From Branchiostoma floridae (Eukaryota > Chordata > Leptocardii > Amphioxiformes > Branchiostomatidae): a stretch of 64,000 nt of DNA. A program made the position numbers and the translations under genes. Below, in pieces: positions 23,014 to 34,898 of the stretch; within the stretch, counting starts at the first letter, position 1, and each line of letters starts with the position of its first letter. A model generated the notes under the pieces. The model was given only the letters and a program-made list of their open reading frames with translations. It did not search any database and was not told the DNA's origin. The stretch lies in assembly GCF_000003815.2 (NCBI RefSeq), contig NC_049984.1, positions 4,044,695 to 4,108,694 on the forward strand. Reading direction: 5' to 3'.

Positions 23014-26000
23014 ATGGCGGAGGGTCCGGTTGGCGAACTTCAGCAGACCCAAACAGCAAACAGCCCGACAGAGTTGACTGACCCAGGAGGGTCTACACGT
23101 GAAGAAAATGGCTACATGCCAATGAAATCAATCGTTAACAATGGTTATACTCCAATGGCTTCTCTCGTAGACACTGGCTACACTCCTATGTCAGCTATCG
23201 TAAACAACGGCTATACTCCGATGGCTTCTCTCCAAAAGGCTTCTGAGGTGCCACCGCCTCTTCCCCCGAAAAAGAACCGTCGTCGTCAGGGAGGACCGTC
23301 TCATCCCTCAGGAGACACTCCGAGAGAACCGCCGCGTCTCTCTGGAGAAACTTCCGGGGGCCCGCCGCGTCCTTCCGAAGAAACTCCGTCGCAGTTTCTC
23401 CTCCCCAAACGGAGAAACGCCAAGAGGGCCGGTGTCTACTGGATGCGGGAGGAAGACATCGTCAACCTGCCGCTGAACCCGATGTACAACGCGGACCTAG
23501 ATCTGCAGCCAGGTCAGTTCAAATTGTCCGACTGTGTATCATTCCAGTTAGTTTAAGGGAATATTGCACTGGGCGCGGTAAGTTTGCGGCGTCGTTGCCT
23601 CCTAACTAAATTCTATGTTGCCCTTTACTTTAAAATGAGAATATCGTGCAAAACGCACATGTATCGCCAACAAAAGACAACAAAATACGCAAAGCGTGAA
23701 TGATTCGCTTTCTGTAGACGAAATTCGTTGAGCGCTCTGTTCAAATCGCTCAGCAAGGCGCAGCGACGCCGCCAACATGCCGCAGCTTCAGTGAGGTAAC
23801 CCCTTACCGCCGGGCTCCCATACTCTCCCCTCACCAACATAATGTACTTGGTAAGGGGAGAGGATGGGAGCGGTAGACTAACTAGGATGACTCTCAGTCT
23901 GCAGCTGTGTTCTAATCGTAACATTGTAAGAAACACTGCGTTCATACATACAGGGAACCGGGGCCATTTAAACAAGTATTTTTCTCATTTTCACTGTTTT
24001 ACCCGGAGTTCACGAGGCGAAACGTCACCTTATCAATTATGGAATTAGATAAAACTAGACAAGAAAAAAAGGAAATTTAAAACAGTTTAGGACCCAACGT
24101 ACACAATCATAACGAAGTCATCGCTGTGAGCCTTCGTGCCCGGGAGGCAATGAAAAATCCACATAACGTTGATTTTATATCTAGAAATTGGAGTCCTGAT
24201 CTTTCCTCACATTTTTGGATCCTCGTGTCACCATGTTTTCCAACACTTAATCTACAAAAGACGAAGCGTCATCTTATCAATCATAAAATGGAACAAAACT
24301 AGACGAGTAGAAAAGCAAATTTAAAGCAGTTTTAGGACACAACGTTAAGATTCAAAACGAAGTTAAATTGTCGCTATGGGCCTTCGTATATGGGAGGCAA
24401 TGAAAAATGCACATGTCTAGAGTAGATACAGAAATATCTTAACGTTGATTTTATATCTAGAAATTGGAGTCCTGATCCTCGTTTCACCATGTTTTTCCAA
24501 CAGTTTAGCTTCAACAGACGAAACGTATTACTAACCTTATCAATTGATATAGTATGGAATAAAACTAAACAAGAAGACAAGCAAAAGCAGTTTAGGATAC
24601 AACGTAATCATGAGAGGCAATGAAAAATGCACGTCTATAGCTAGAGGTACAGACAAAATCATAACGTTGATTTCATGTCTAGAAATTGGAGTCCTGATCT
24701 TTCCTCGTATTTTTGTATCCTCTGTAGCTACAACAGACGAAACGTCACCTTATCAATTATAAAACGGAACAAAACTAGACGAAAAAGCAAATTTAAAGCA
24801 GTTTTAGGACACAGTGTTAACGTTTAAAACGAAGTTGTCGCAATGAATAATGCACATGTCTAGAGGTACTGAAAAAATAACGTTGATTTTATATCTAGAA
24901 ATCCTGATCGTTTCTCACATTTGGCAGTTCCTCTTGTCATGATCTGCACCTCACCCTGGTATCAAAACAAATCAGAAGCAAAAAACTGCAGAAAAATGTT
25001 ATGCTTTGTTGCGGGAAAGATTACTAAGATTAACTTTATAAAATCAAGAACAAGGTAGTGTCAACATATTACACCATCATCATCATCGGTCGACGTGCTT
25101 ACACACGACGGGGTTATACAGCCCCTTATTACGGGGTGACATACCCTTTCGCTGGCTAATTACAAGCCGGGGATACACCATACAGTCTTTATCACTAGTT
25201 GCAGGATTCAAAACGAACAGTCATTGCCATGGTAACCGGAATGTTATCCGGTCAATTTCCATGCCGAACTACGATACAAGATTGGCACTTGTTACCAAAA
25301 TGTGTTGAATATGTACTCTGTTCCAGTGGAGTCAGGAATATTCATAACTGGAGTAGATTTTCTTCCCCACACAGCCTTCTAATACTCTGCCGAGTACATC
25401 TGTTGTCCTATACGCTTGCCAGTTTTACATACATACATACATATCAGCGACCGGAGGTCGGGACCAGCTAATACATATTTCACCCCATAGGGCCCTATCT
25501 GACATAGCTTGCTCTAGGTTATCAAAATCAATACCAGAGTCTCTAGTTAAAGTGTCCGTAAAAGTCAAACTTCTGCAATGTACCCGTCCTCTTGGTTTCC
25601 ATACTGTTTTGCTCGGCAACAGTGTCCCGCAAATTTTACCCTTCGGTGAGTCAGTTTCTTTAAAAGCTGTGGAAGACTTCCATATATAGTTTTGAGTGTA
25701 GCATGTTGAGTCCAAGATATGTTCTGTGCTCTGCGAAGTAACTTTGTGTGAGTCCCATCTAATCTGTTCTGGAGTTGACAAGTAAGTGTCCAGGTTTCTG
25801 CACCATACAGCAAAATAGGTTCCACCAGACCTTCAGTTTGTTAGGGATATTATATGCCAGTTTTATAACACTTAGTTGTGCACAAAGCAAAGTTGTTAAT
25901 AAGTTAAACGTTAACAAAGTGATGAAACTATTCGCATTGGGAGAATGCTTATTCGCGCTTGCCTGTCTGTGTCTCTGTCTATTCTTGTGTCTGTTGATCA

Positions 26001-29000
26001 CCAAGATGGCTCAAGAATAGCTGTGTGTTAACGTTGGTAGGTTGTGACAAAAATTGGAAAATAGCTTAGAAAAAGTCAGGCGTGGATAATAATTAGGTCT
26101 TCAGCATACGGGCGATCGCGATGATGTCACGGTGACGCAATGGTCAGCACAAAGCAGGTGTTTTTTTGGCAAAATATGGGCTTTTATATTAACCAGTAAT
26201 TTGATCTGCTGATTTAAATATCAATTTTTAATCCAGTCCTCTGACGTCCTGGTAGGCACCAACCACCGAATTCCCCGGATATAAACATCTTTATTCATTA
26301 AAAAAACATGGCTTACAATATAAACATCACAGCCTAGCAGTACATTAAAGTATTAGTCTTCAGCATAGTTCATCCAAGCAATCCATAAAATGTACTTCCT
26401 GTGGCCTTACGTATAGGGTACATGGGGTAAAAGCTGAGCATGTATGCTATACTTAAAATATGCATCAGAATTTCAGTAAAATATTGTTTTAGCATAATAT
26501 CCTTAAATTCATACATGCGATTATTCAACACGACTCTTGGCTTGGGTAACAGTTTAAGAAGTTATTTACCGCTACAAATTCTAAAAGACTCGAGCTCAAT
26601 ATTTACCCTAGTTTACGCTTCTTGTGAGAGTCTTGTGAACCATGATTTACCCAGGCGCTGTGGAAATATTTCCTCTCCACATATTTGAATCTCATTACGT
26701 CGGCGCACGAGTCTGTGCTGTATGGTAGAGGTTTTCTCACGCTTGTTGAAATGTGCAAATATATCCGGTGTAAGGGTCTACTCGTATATGGGAGTACACA
26801 TAAAGTATGGGCAAACCAGATATTTTCCACTATTAAAATGACTCAATATATTTAAAGTTTCAGGCATGTTTTAAGTCCAAAAGTACACCGCAGACAAGGG
26901 AGATTTTCAAATAGACCATGTTAGGAAGTTTCATAACAGTTACTGTTCTGTATTTGATATTCTTCTTTGCAATATTATATGAAGGCTGCCTTTTCTTAGA
27001 AATATATTTTCGAGGCGTTATTTTGGCCTTATTTTTAAACATATAGATCTATGCACGAGGTATGCATTGTGGATTTATGTAGGCCGTATTTTAATAAAAG
27101 TGCTCTTACCTCGCAGTATCAGAGTCCAAGCACATCACAGTAACACAACTCGACCATGTGTTCAATAACTACATTTCAGAGACTGAAATATTCACTTAGT
27201 TCAATTCGATTGTTAGCCAACCTTGTGTCTGTAGTAACTATCTTGTTTTTAGTTCGTTTCTTATTGTAACCTTACAATTATTACTTGTTTCCGTTGTTGC
27301 TGATTTAGTTTATTCGATGTCATTTGACTGTTATCTGTTTTTTTAATATTCTATTGAGCAGAAGACTCATATAAGCATGATGTGTTTTTTGTCCTGTCCT
27401 CTTATAAATAAATAACACTAACCCACCTGTTACTTCCACATTCCACTAGGGTGGCGACTGAGCTGCGGCCGGGCTGAGACCTCAAATTTGATAGATCTCT
27501 CAAGGATTTTCTTACGCCTTATGTGTTTTGTTCACTTTTCAGTTATACTTTAACCATTGGAACAATATTCAGATAATGAGATCAAGGGTAACACAATTCC
27601 AATTTAGGTCGCAGTGAGCTCGCAGCGCGATCGCCGTCTAGCGGAACAGGGGTGCCAGGTAAAGCTTGGTTCACACGTGGGAATGTATTCAAGTCCGTAT
27701 GAAATCCTTATGGAAGTCTTATCCTCTATCAGGCTCCACAGGTCATTGGAAAAATAGTAGAAATTGGACGAATATAGACAGATAACATGCCAGGGGAGTT
27801 AGCTGTCCGAGGAGTATGGTTTGCGACCCAGCTAACTCGTTTGGCATGTTTTCTGTCTATATTTGTCCAATTTTTACTATTTCTACAATTTCTACTATTT
27901 TCCCAGCGACCCGTGGAGCCCGATAGAAGCTCAGAATTCCATACGAATCTCATACAGACGTGACAGTATATACGCACATGTGGCCGTACCCTAACCTTAT
28001 TTGTTTCTGTTGATGGCCGACCTAACAACATCTTCATGGTGACAACGAATGTCATGATTTATAATGCTCATTCAAATACCTGTTACTGATGATTATTCAC
28101 ATGTTACAGGAACTTTTACATTAACCTGCCAGCGATGTATTCGCTACCTCCGCCAAGAAGGTTACGGTTTGCGCGCGCGTTTGTTTGTTTTTGTGAACAG
28201 CACAACTCAAGAACCTGCAAATGGATCTTTAGGATATTTAGTTTGTCGGTAGGTGTAGGCAAAATGAAGACATCATTAGATAATGGGCTACCTAGCGCCT
28301 TTTAAGGTACTGCAGCAGAAATTCCGTTTTTGATATCTCGTGTTCTGGTCACAATTTTTGATAGTATATCCTGGGTTCTTGAGTGACGTAGCCTACGATC
28401 CCCAAGCACTTGTTATAACTGCAGCGGCCGATTTTAATAAAAGGTTAAAGAATGATAATACAAGAAATGGTCGACGGATCATTATGATATTTAGTATGTG
28501 GACATATTTGATAATAATTGACTTGATTAGACGATAATTGTGCAAGTCAGCAGCTAACTTAAACTAATGGTGATAAAATCATATCAGTTTTCTGCGTTTA
28601 GTGATAAAACTATTCAAACATCTGACATAAGTAAATTAGCAACAGAGGAGGATCGAAATATATATAAATGAGGACCTCGTTTGCATGATTAATGAGAGAA
28701 TACCCTTAAAGAATAGTGGCATATTTCAAGAATCGTTTTATCCCTGTTGACTTCGGGAGTTACCTAAAGGTGGACACTGGGTTATGGAGTTAACTTAATG
28801 TGAACACCATTCGACATAAATCAAGAAAATCATGGCCTTTTCTCATCCTTTTCTGCATAATGGACGAGAAAAGGCCACTATAGCCTTTCCTTGCTTAGAT
28901 GAGACTTGTATATCTGTTATTTGAGTGGAGAAGATGATGCACTGATGTAATTTATGCTAATGCTGTTTGCATAATTGATTAGAAACATTTGTACTACGTC

Positions 29001-31244
29001 ACTCGAAAAGTTGAACAGCAATTGAAGTAGATGTGAGGTCTTGGAACTCTGGTTTGATATGTCATTATTCTCGAGAAGGACCCGATGGAAGTGATCATGG
29101 TCAACAAACAACTCCGAAAGAGGTCGGTGGGCCATCCCAAGCTGGAGGTCCGGATGATGGGAGGAGGCAAGGGGACCAGGCGGCGTCTGGTCCAGCCACA
29201 CACACGTATGAGGATGGAGACGCGTTCGGGATGCGTCTCGGACCACCTCTGAAGGGAAATCCTCGCAGCGCCCCGCCTGTCCCCTCCACCCCGAGGCCAG
29301 GACGAACCACCGATGGGGCCCAACCTGTGGCGGCCGCCACACACGTGTATGAGGATGGAGAATCGTTCGGGATGCGTCTCGGGCCAGCTCTGAACCGAGA
29401 CGCACCTGCTGTCCCCTCCACCCCGAGGCCAGGAAGACCGACCGGCGGGGCCCAACAAGTGCCGGGCGGGCCAAATCCGCTATCAAACCCGCAGGACGTC
29501 ATCAACCAGCTGCAACCAAACCCGATGTACAACTCCAACCAGGCTCCACAAGCTCCGGGTTGGTATTACAGAAGAGTTGGGACATTCCTCTATATATTTA
29601 ACGGGAAAAAATACAATTATTGTATATTGTTCACAATCATTAGTAGTATACAGGGAACGGAGCTTTTCAAATTAGAGATGCTGTATGGCACCAGATGAAA
29701 TGATGTACGATTAGAAAAATGATAGTTCTGTATTTATCACAGTGAAACTTTATTTGTGTTGGTAACGCATTTGAAGTAGATGTTTATTTTCTGTTCTCCC
29801 GCAGGCTCAGCCGAAGAAAGTCGCACCATTTGTGGACGGCTCCGTCGTCGCCTGTCACGACGACCACTGATGTACACTGTCATGTCTCTGTCTCTGGCAT
29901 TCGGTACCGCGGTAACACTGGCGATCGTGGTACCTGTACTCCTGACGCACTTCAACCGCCAACCTGGGATCCATGGCTCTGTAAGTCTATTACTGATTCA
30001 TACTGAATGTTCACACATGAAGTACTGGTAAACAAACCGCCTATGCACAGCCAAGCATATGCATGAACACATTATAAACATTATTTCATATTTTTCTGTT
30101 AGAACAAATCTGACACAGAATTGTTGACTCGCCCGTTTACAGCCGACTACAATCACAACAGGACCCAACATCGCTGGCAGTACGGCCACAGCAGGACTCA
30201 AAACTACTGACAGTGCTGCCTGGCAAAGTTCTGCTGTACTGATAGGGACTGACAAGGTGACATCTGCTGACGTCATCAAGGTCAGTACTTGGGTTTCCTT
30301 GTGTGCCCATTAAGCATCAGTGTACCTCTGATGATCATAAAGCAACAGATGGCTATTGGCGACTAATTTTCTGCATCACCGATGTCCAAACATAGCCTTC
30401 CAGTAAACAGCAACACGGTGCTTACTGTACAGCAGATCTATGGACCTTACAGTAGCTGAGTTGTAAGATATTGAAACACGGAGTCCTTGTCATGGAGCCC
30501 TTGTCTTAAGGAAACTTTATGCCGACATATCACCCAAAATGACTTTCTTTACTAAACTAAATTAGATGTGATAGAAATAAATTGAGAGTTTTGCATACTC
30601 AAGACTTGACTTGTTCCAACCGTTTATAGGTGAGTCCGGTCCGTGGGCGTGGCCCCTCACCCGGCATCACTGCGGAGATGGAAGAAGCAGGACATGCACC
30701 AATCAACAAGCCGGGTTCCACGGGCACTGGAGGTTCGGGATAACACTTCTATCTTTTTTATCTTTATTTTTCTAATATTTACAATTTCTTTTTAAGTTTT
30801 CTTTAAATTGAAAAAAAAAAGGTTAGATGTTGTATCTTGTTTCATACCCAATGCACTGCAATTTACTTTTTATGTCCCTTATTTTGTTTCATAAACAATC
30901 AAACACAAAAAATGTTTTAGTACACATTAGTATCACATAGGGAGGCTGTGCTCATGACAGAACAGTTCATGTCATTATATGATGCATAAAAACAATTGAC
31001 TGGTTTTACTTTTGCTTTAGTCAAAATTATTCGCGTAATTTTGTTTCTATTATGATAGTAACTAATAAACAATGTTTTAGCGTCTGTATCCCATGGAAGA
31101 GCAGTGATATGGGATATTTTATGCCATTACATGACGCGTACAAACAGCTGGCTGGTTGTACTATTGCTCACATTCATAACATATACGTCACAGGGCATCG
31201 CACGTCAGGCTGATGAAAATACACGTGGCAAAGAAAATTGGACT

Positions 31245-31278
<34 letters not shown>

Positions 31279-32229
31279 TATATAGTATCTTTTCAAGAAC
31301 CGTTCAGCAAATATTGATGTAACGATCCGGCTGAATTACTTACCTGAGCGATGTAAACATGCTGTGTGATTTTTTTTCATTCAACAGAAACGTCTGACCA
31401 AGCCAGCAGGCCACACATAATCACATTTGGTGATGAGCCGGGGGCTGGAAAACTGCGCGGCGGACGCGGAGTTGCAGTTTCCCCCGACAACAAGATCTGG
31501 GTGGCTGATCGGTCCACAACGCGCCTCAAAGTGTACAACATGGAAGGCGTTTACCAGTACCATGGTCAGTTCTCACCAGGGCTAGGGTACACATCAAAGG
31601 AGCTATCTGATGTGTCCATCGACAAGGATGGTCATCTGTGGGTCTTGATGCTTGGGCACTATGCCAGCCCTGACTCCGTGGTACAGGTGACCAGGGATGG
31701 TGATCTCAAAGCCAACTTTGACCTACCTGACACTGTGCCACGGAGAGCGCTCCGCGGAATGGCCGTGGACTTGCGCAATGACCACGTTTACGTCACATGG
31801 TCTGACGGTCACTCCCGTGGTGGTGTGCAGGCCTTCACGCCGGATGGGAAACTCCTGTGGAATACCGGCCCGAGGATGAAGAAGCCGATGTGCGTCGCCG
31901 TTGACGGGAAAGACAACATCGTAGTCTCGGACTTGGACACTAACTTCATCTACATGTACGACAAGACCGGCCGGTACGTGATGAAGTTCGGAGGACCGGG
32001 ACTGAGTGGTGGCCGCCTGAATCGTCCCGAAGGCATCTGTGTGGACAGTTCCGGTCACATCATGGTGGTGGATGCATCCAACAAGCGCGTGGTGATGTAC
32101 ACCGGCCGGGGTGAGTACGTCCGCAACATCGCTCTCCGTGCGGAACACCCAACAGGGGTGGCAGTGGGGCCGGGGGGACAGCTTGTTGTGGCCCATAGTT
32201 ACACTATCACTGTCTTCCCCCGCTACTGA
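23014..32229 (+). CDS. Predicted type II membrane NHL-repeat receptor-like protein with YxxM/NPxY cytoplasmic tail (6 exons)
   Basis: Exons 23014-23512, 29076-29558, 29805-29980, 30143-30280, 30630-30732 and 31388-32229 join with phases 1,1,0,0,1 to 746 aa. ATG 23014 has G at -3 and +4. Order: four YxxM motifs at Tyr34, 45, 56 and 67 (YMPM, then YTPM three times); PPPLPPKK (80-87), an SH3-type motif; NPMY (155-158); two 47-residue repeats with YEDG at Tyr211 and Tyr258; NPMY (315-318); an Arg-rich stretch (339-347); one TM (about 352-375) with no signal peptide, so N-in; a Thr/Ser-rich stalk (387-466); and an NHL beta-propeller of about six blades (468-746) with repeated GVAV/GICVD and VVxxxDxxNxRV motifs. 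By family knowledge YxxM binds the p85 SH2 domains of PI3K, NPxY binds PTB domains, and NHL propellers bind protein or RNA; here the propeller would face outside. Ligand unknown. Additional exons inside the 5.56-kb intron 1 cannot be excluded. Confidence 0.85.
23806..23880. repeat. Hairpin in intron 1 of the NHL gene
   Basis: CTCCCATACTCTCCCCT and AGGGGAGAGGATGGGAG pair around a short loop at about 23835-23850. Confidence 0.6.
24015..24935. repeat. Tandem array of about four 220-255-bp units in NHL intron 1
   Basis: Each unit has GACGAAACGTCACCTTATCA, 'aaaactagac', 'gcagttttaggaca', 'gaggcaatgaaaaatgcac' and 'tctagaaattggagtcctga' in order. Units start near 24017, 24260, 24518 and 24736. The array lacks long open frames. 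Confidence 0.85.
25430..25830 (-). pseudogene. Frameshifted LINE reverse-transcriptase fragment
   Basis: Minus-strand frames show ILLYGAETWTLT, then TKLLRRAQNISW, then HRRVKFAGHCCRA, the region just after the RT core of many non-LTR elements. The sequence then shifts into another frame (KQYGNQEDG / SKTVWKPRGR). Truncated and broken; lies in intron 1 of the NHL gene, antisense to it. Confidence 0.75.
27663..27992. repeat. Complete palindromic MITE, TTCACACGTG family (about 330 bp)
   Basis: The left arm begins GGTTCACACGTGGGAATG and the right arm ends ACGCACATGTGGCCGTACC. The loop lies at about 27800-27830 between 'gttagctgtccg' and 'cagctaac'. The best copy in the window; used to recognise 6455, 7099 and 17045. 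Confidence 0.75.
28143..28400. repeat. Dispersed repeat, CTCCGCCAAGAAGGTTACG family
   Basis: Starts CTCCGCCAAGAAGGTTACGG, then a TTTGT run, 'ttaggatatttag', 'ggtactgcagcag' and 'tttttgatatctcgtgttct'. The downstream half recurs at 44360-44550 in the CIBAR gene. GGCGAAG-type pieces also occur near 2889 and 54975. Function unknown. Confidence 0.5.
30905..31180 (+). repeat. Diverged tandem duplication and TA microsatellite in NHL intron 5
   Basis: 30913-31020 and 31071-31175 share 'atgttttag', 'gtatc.cat', 'catta.atga.gc', 'aca..tg.ctggtt'. Downstream (31247-31284) is an uninterrupted TA repeat. Confidence 0.45.
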
Positions 32230-33556
32230 TAGTGCTGAAGGAAGCTGATGTTTGTATGATGCACTTAGCTGACCTTATATTGTGTACATTAGTAACTGCA
32301 GTGTAGAAACATTTCTCTTTATTAGGAACAACTGATGGGTGGATGATCATGATCACATGATCAACTGTGCTACAGACAGGTGCAAGATTTCATTATAAAA
32401 GTAGTTTTATCTGGAAAGGCCCCATGAAAATCACCACATACATGTAACATATAATGTGTCACTGTAAACCAAAGTTTCTTTGGAAAACTGAGAAGATAAT
32501 ATAACACTTAACTGTGGTCTGATTCTTCACAAAGAGAATGAAGCGTAAGGTTAAGACTTTGTTTGGAATGAATTTTACCTGTAGTGTCATTAACTTTGTC
32601 ATTAATTGAAGGAAATTTAGGAAAAAAGTTTTCATATTGTAACAATGCATGGAAATGTCTTATGTATCGTGCTTTTCTAGTACATTCTGATACAGGTATC
32701 TTAAACCAATTTGTCATATATTCTGCACTGACAAGTCACATCTCCGAGATGTGGTAGATTTTGACAACAGGTGTACGTGATGTTTTACTTTTTTGGGCAT
32801 CCTGTTCTTGTATTTGTGTGTTAATGGTATTGGCTACATGTATTGTCAGGGTTTAAGTGGTCTAAATTGATACATGATGAATAATGAGATGATGTGAAAA
32901 TCATACAACGTTTATAAAGGCCTTTGTAAATGTTGATGGCCATAAACTCTTACATGATGTGATGAAGCAATAGATTCATGATTTTGACTAAACTGTCAGG
33001 TTAGTGCAGGTCGTTATGGTCTGTGTTTGTAAGTCATATTATATGTGGCACAGAAAACTGCTTGGCTGTCAGTGTATGTAAGTGAATAGTGTTTCTTTTT
33101 GTATAAATAACAACTATAAGGAGACCAAAATGTAACTGCATGTATCAGTAGTCAGAATTGTGATGTGTAGCGCTACTTTTAGCCTCTTGTATCTGTTCAC
33201 ATTCATGGCGCCTACTCTGCCTAGAGAAAACGTCAGCTAATATCAGCAGGCAAATATTGATGAAAAGGTCGATTTTAAAAATTGAAAGCCAACTTGGATT
33301 GGTTAAGGATTTTAAGTCTTAAAAACTTCATTTTATAGCTATGTATTTCAATGTTGCATTTGGATTTCCCTAATTTGATGTGTAAATTGAATTCAACTTC
33401 CTGTACGTTATCTACAGAAAGAGATGTATAGTATATTGGATATATTGCATTATGCAATGTATCAAATATCAAATAAAACTTCCAGTTTTGTTATGGCTGC
33501 CAAAATTGTTGACAACGTACACATCAGTGTAATCATTTATGTTGCTCGTGTTTGAC

Positions 33557-33562
33557 AATAAA
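33557..33562 (+). terminator. Candidate poly(A) signal of the NHL gene
   Basis: Canonical AATAAA about 1.33 kb after the stop codon; another at 33472-33477. Nothing else gene-like lies between. Confidence 0.45.
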
Positions 33563-33639
33563 AGCTTCAAGGCATATTTGGAAATTTTGTTCTCGACCAT
33601 CCGTTCTTTGGCCGATTGATGTAGTGCTTAGTTAGTTAT

Positions 33640-34220
33640 GATCAAGAAACTTACCTTTATGACATTTATAACTTTGAAATTCGTAAAGCGATAACCCAGT
33701 TAAGAATAAGCAGTCATTAATTGAATGTAGAAACAGATAGATATCATAATGTAGCCCCTGACCAAAGGTTTTGCCCATTCTGTCCAAAGCAAAGTGAAAA
33801 TGAATTTCACTTTGTCATGATGTGCAGTAGGTACAATGTTTCACGTAATGAGTTATTCACATTCCTCGAATCTAGTACAACAGATTTTAAGAGACTCAAT
33901 GCTACAGACAGATTTGATTATATATTCTGATGTAACAACTCACACAATGCTAAAATAGGTAAATATATAAAAGACTGCTTTGCCATAAGAAAAAATGCCG
34001 AAACTCATAATTAGCCCCACTCGATTGTAGTACAATATCAATGATTTAAGCTAGCTCTTATTGTTCTGGAAATTAGGATGTCAAATTTCATTCTATATTC
34101 ATAATCTGCATATGTACTATGTTTGATACTTGTTTTAGTAATTAGGATCATAATTTTTTTTCTTCCTTTTTTTGGCCATACATGTACCGTGTACGATCGT
34201 TGCGCAATAAAGTTCTTCAT
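33640..34220 (+). pseudogene. LINE 3' end with C-terminal CCHC-like motif
   Basis: A 69-residue frame (33721-33930) ends a non-LTR ORF with CPFCPKQSENEFHFVMMC, the Cys/His motif often seen at the C-terminus of such ORFs. It is followed by about 290 nt of UTR ending GCGCAATAAAGTTCTT, shared with 18057-18392. 5'-truncated. Confidence 0.75.
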
Positions 34221-34898
34221 GTTAGTTGTACATGTATTGACTGAGGATGTAACTTACAGGACTGCAGGATAGAGGGAAATATGTAGCGCTAAGATGGCTA
34301 GCTTGCAATTAGACACGATCGATAATTCAACGATTTTATGTACCCTCACCGCTGGCATATCAACTATGTAAATGATTTTGGATTTTCAAAAGTTTTTAAT
34401 TTTGTAGAAATCTAGTACTTCGGCTACATAACTTTCGTATGTTTCAAATATCAAAAATCCTTTTATTTAGAGTATTTTTCATCAATCAGCCAGGTCCAAC
34501 TTAGCATGTAAACTATCTATTGGTGGCCTGATATAGCCGCATTGAAAAAGTATGGACGTTCTACCTTTCGCAGAAATAAGTGTAGCATTTAACTCATCAT
34601 TTGAGAAAATAACATCCACCCCAAGCCCGTAAATCTATGTAAATTAATAATGTTTAATTTTGATTGCATATGTCACACACGTGATGAGTTTAAAACTCCA
34701 AAGTGCCGACTTTTACCTGCCAGCTATCACCTCAAACGACCCAAGAACCCGACACTTCCCAAATCTCGGATGCAGGTGAGATGAAGTCTCGCGTGATTCG
34801 GCGAGACATTCCGGGGTCAGTTCAAACCCGACGCGCAGACAGTTTATTTGTTTACTTCGCGAATCTCCAACCAACGATTTCATCTAACAGAACTCGAC

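Larger units (their letters stand above)
32230..34898. other. 3' UTR/flank of NHL gene, LINE 3' end, and CIBAR upstream region
   Basis: 32230-33560 is AT-rich and probably the 3' UTR, with AATAAA at 33472-33477 and 33557-33562. 33640-34220 is a LINE 3' end (listed). 34221-34898 is unique AT-rich DNA that should contain the CIBAR promoter; no TATA box is evident. Confidence 0.5.

Noticed and set aside
28917-29538. Long antisense frames (145-189 aa) opposite NHL exon 2
   Set aside because: They are mirror frames of a GC-rich repetitive coding exon; the plus-strand frame has splice sites, repeats and motif logic.
31723-32196. Antisense 157-aa frame opposite the NHL propeller
   Set aside because: Shadow of the plus-strand NHL exon; His/Val-rich composition and no family.
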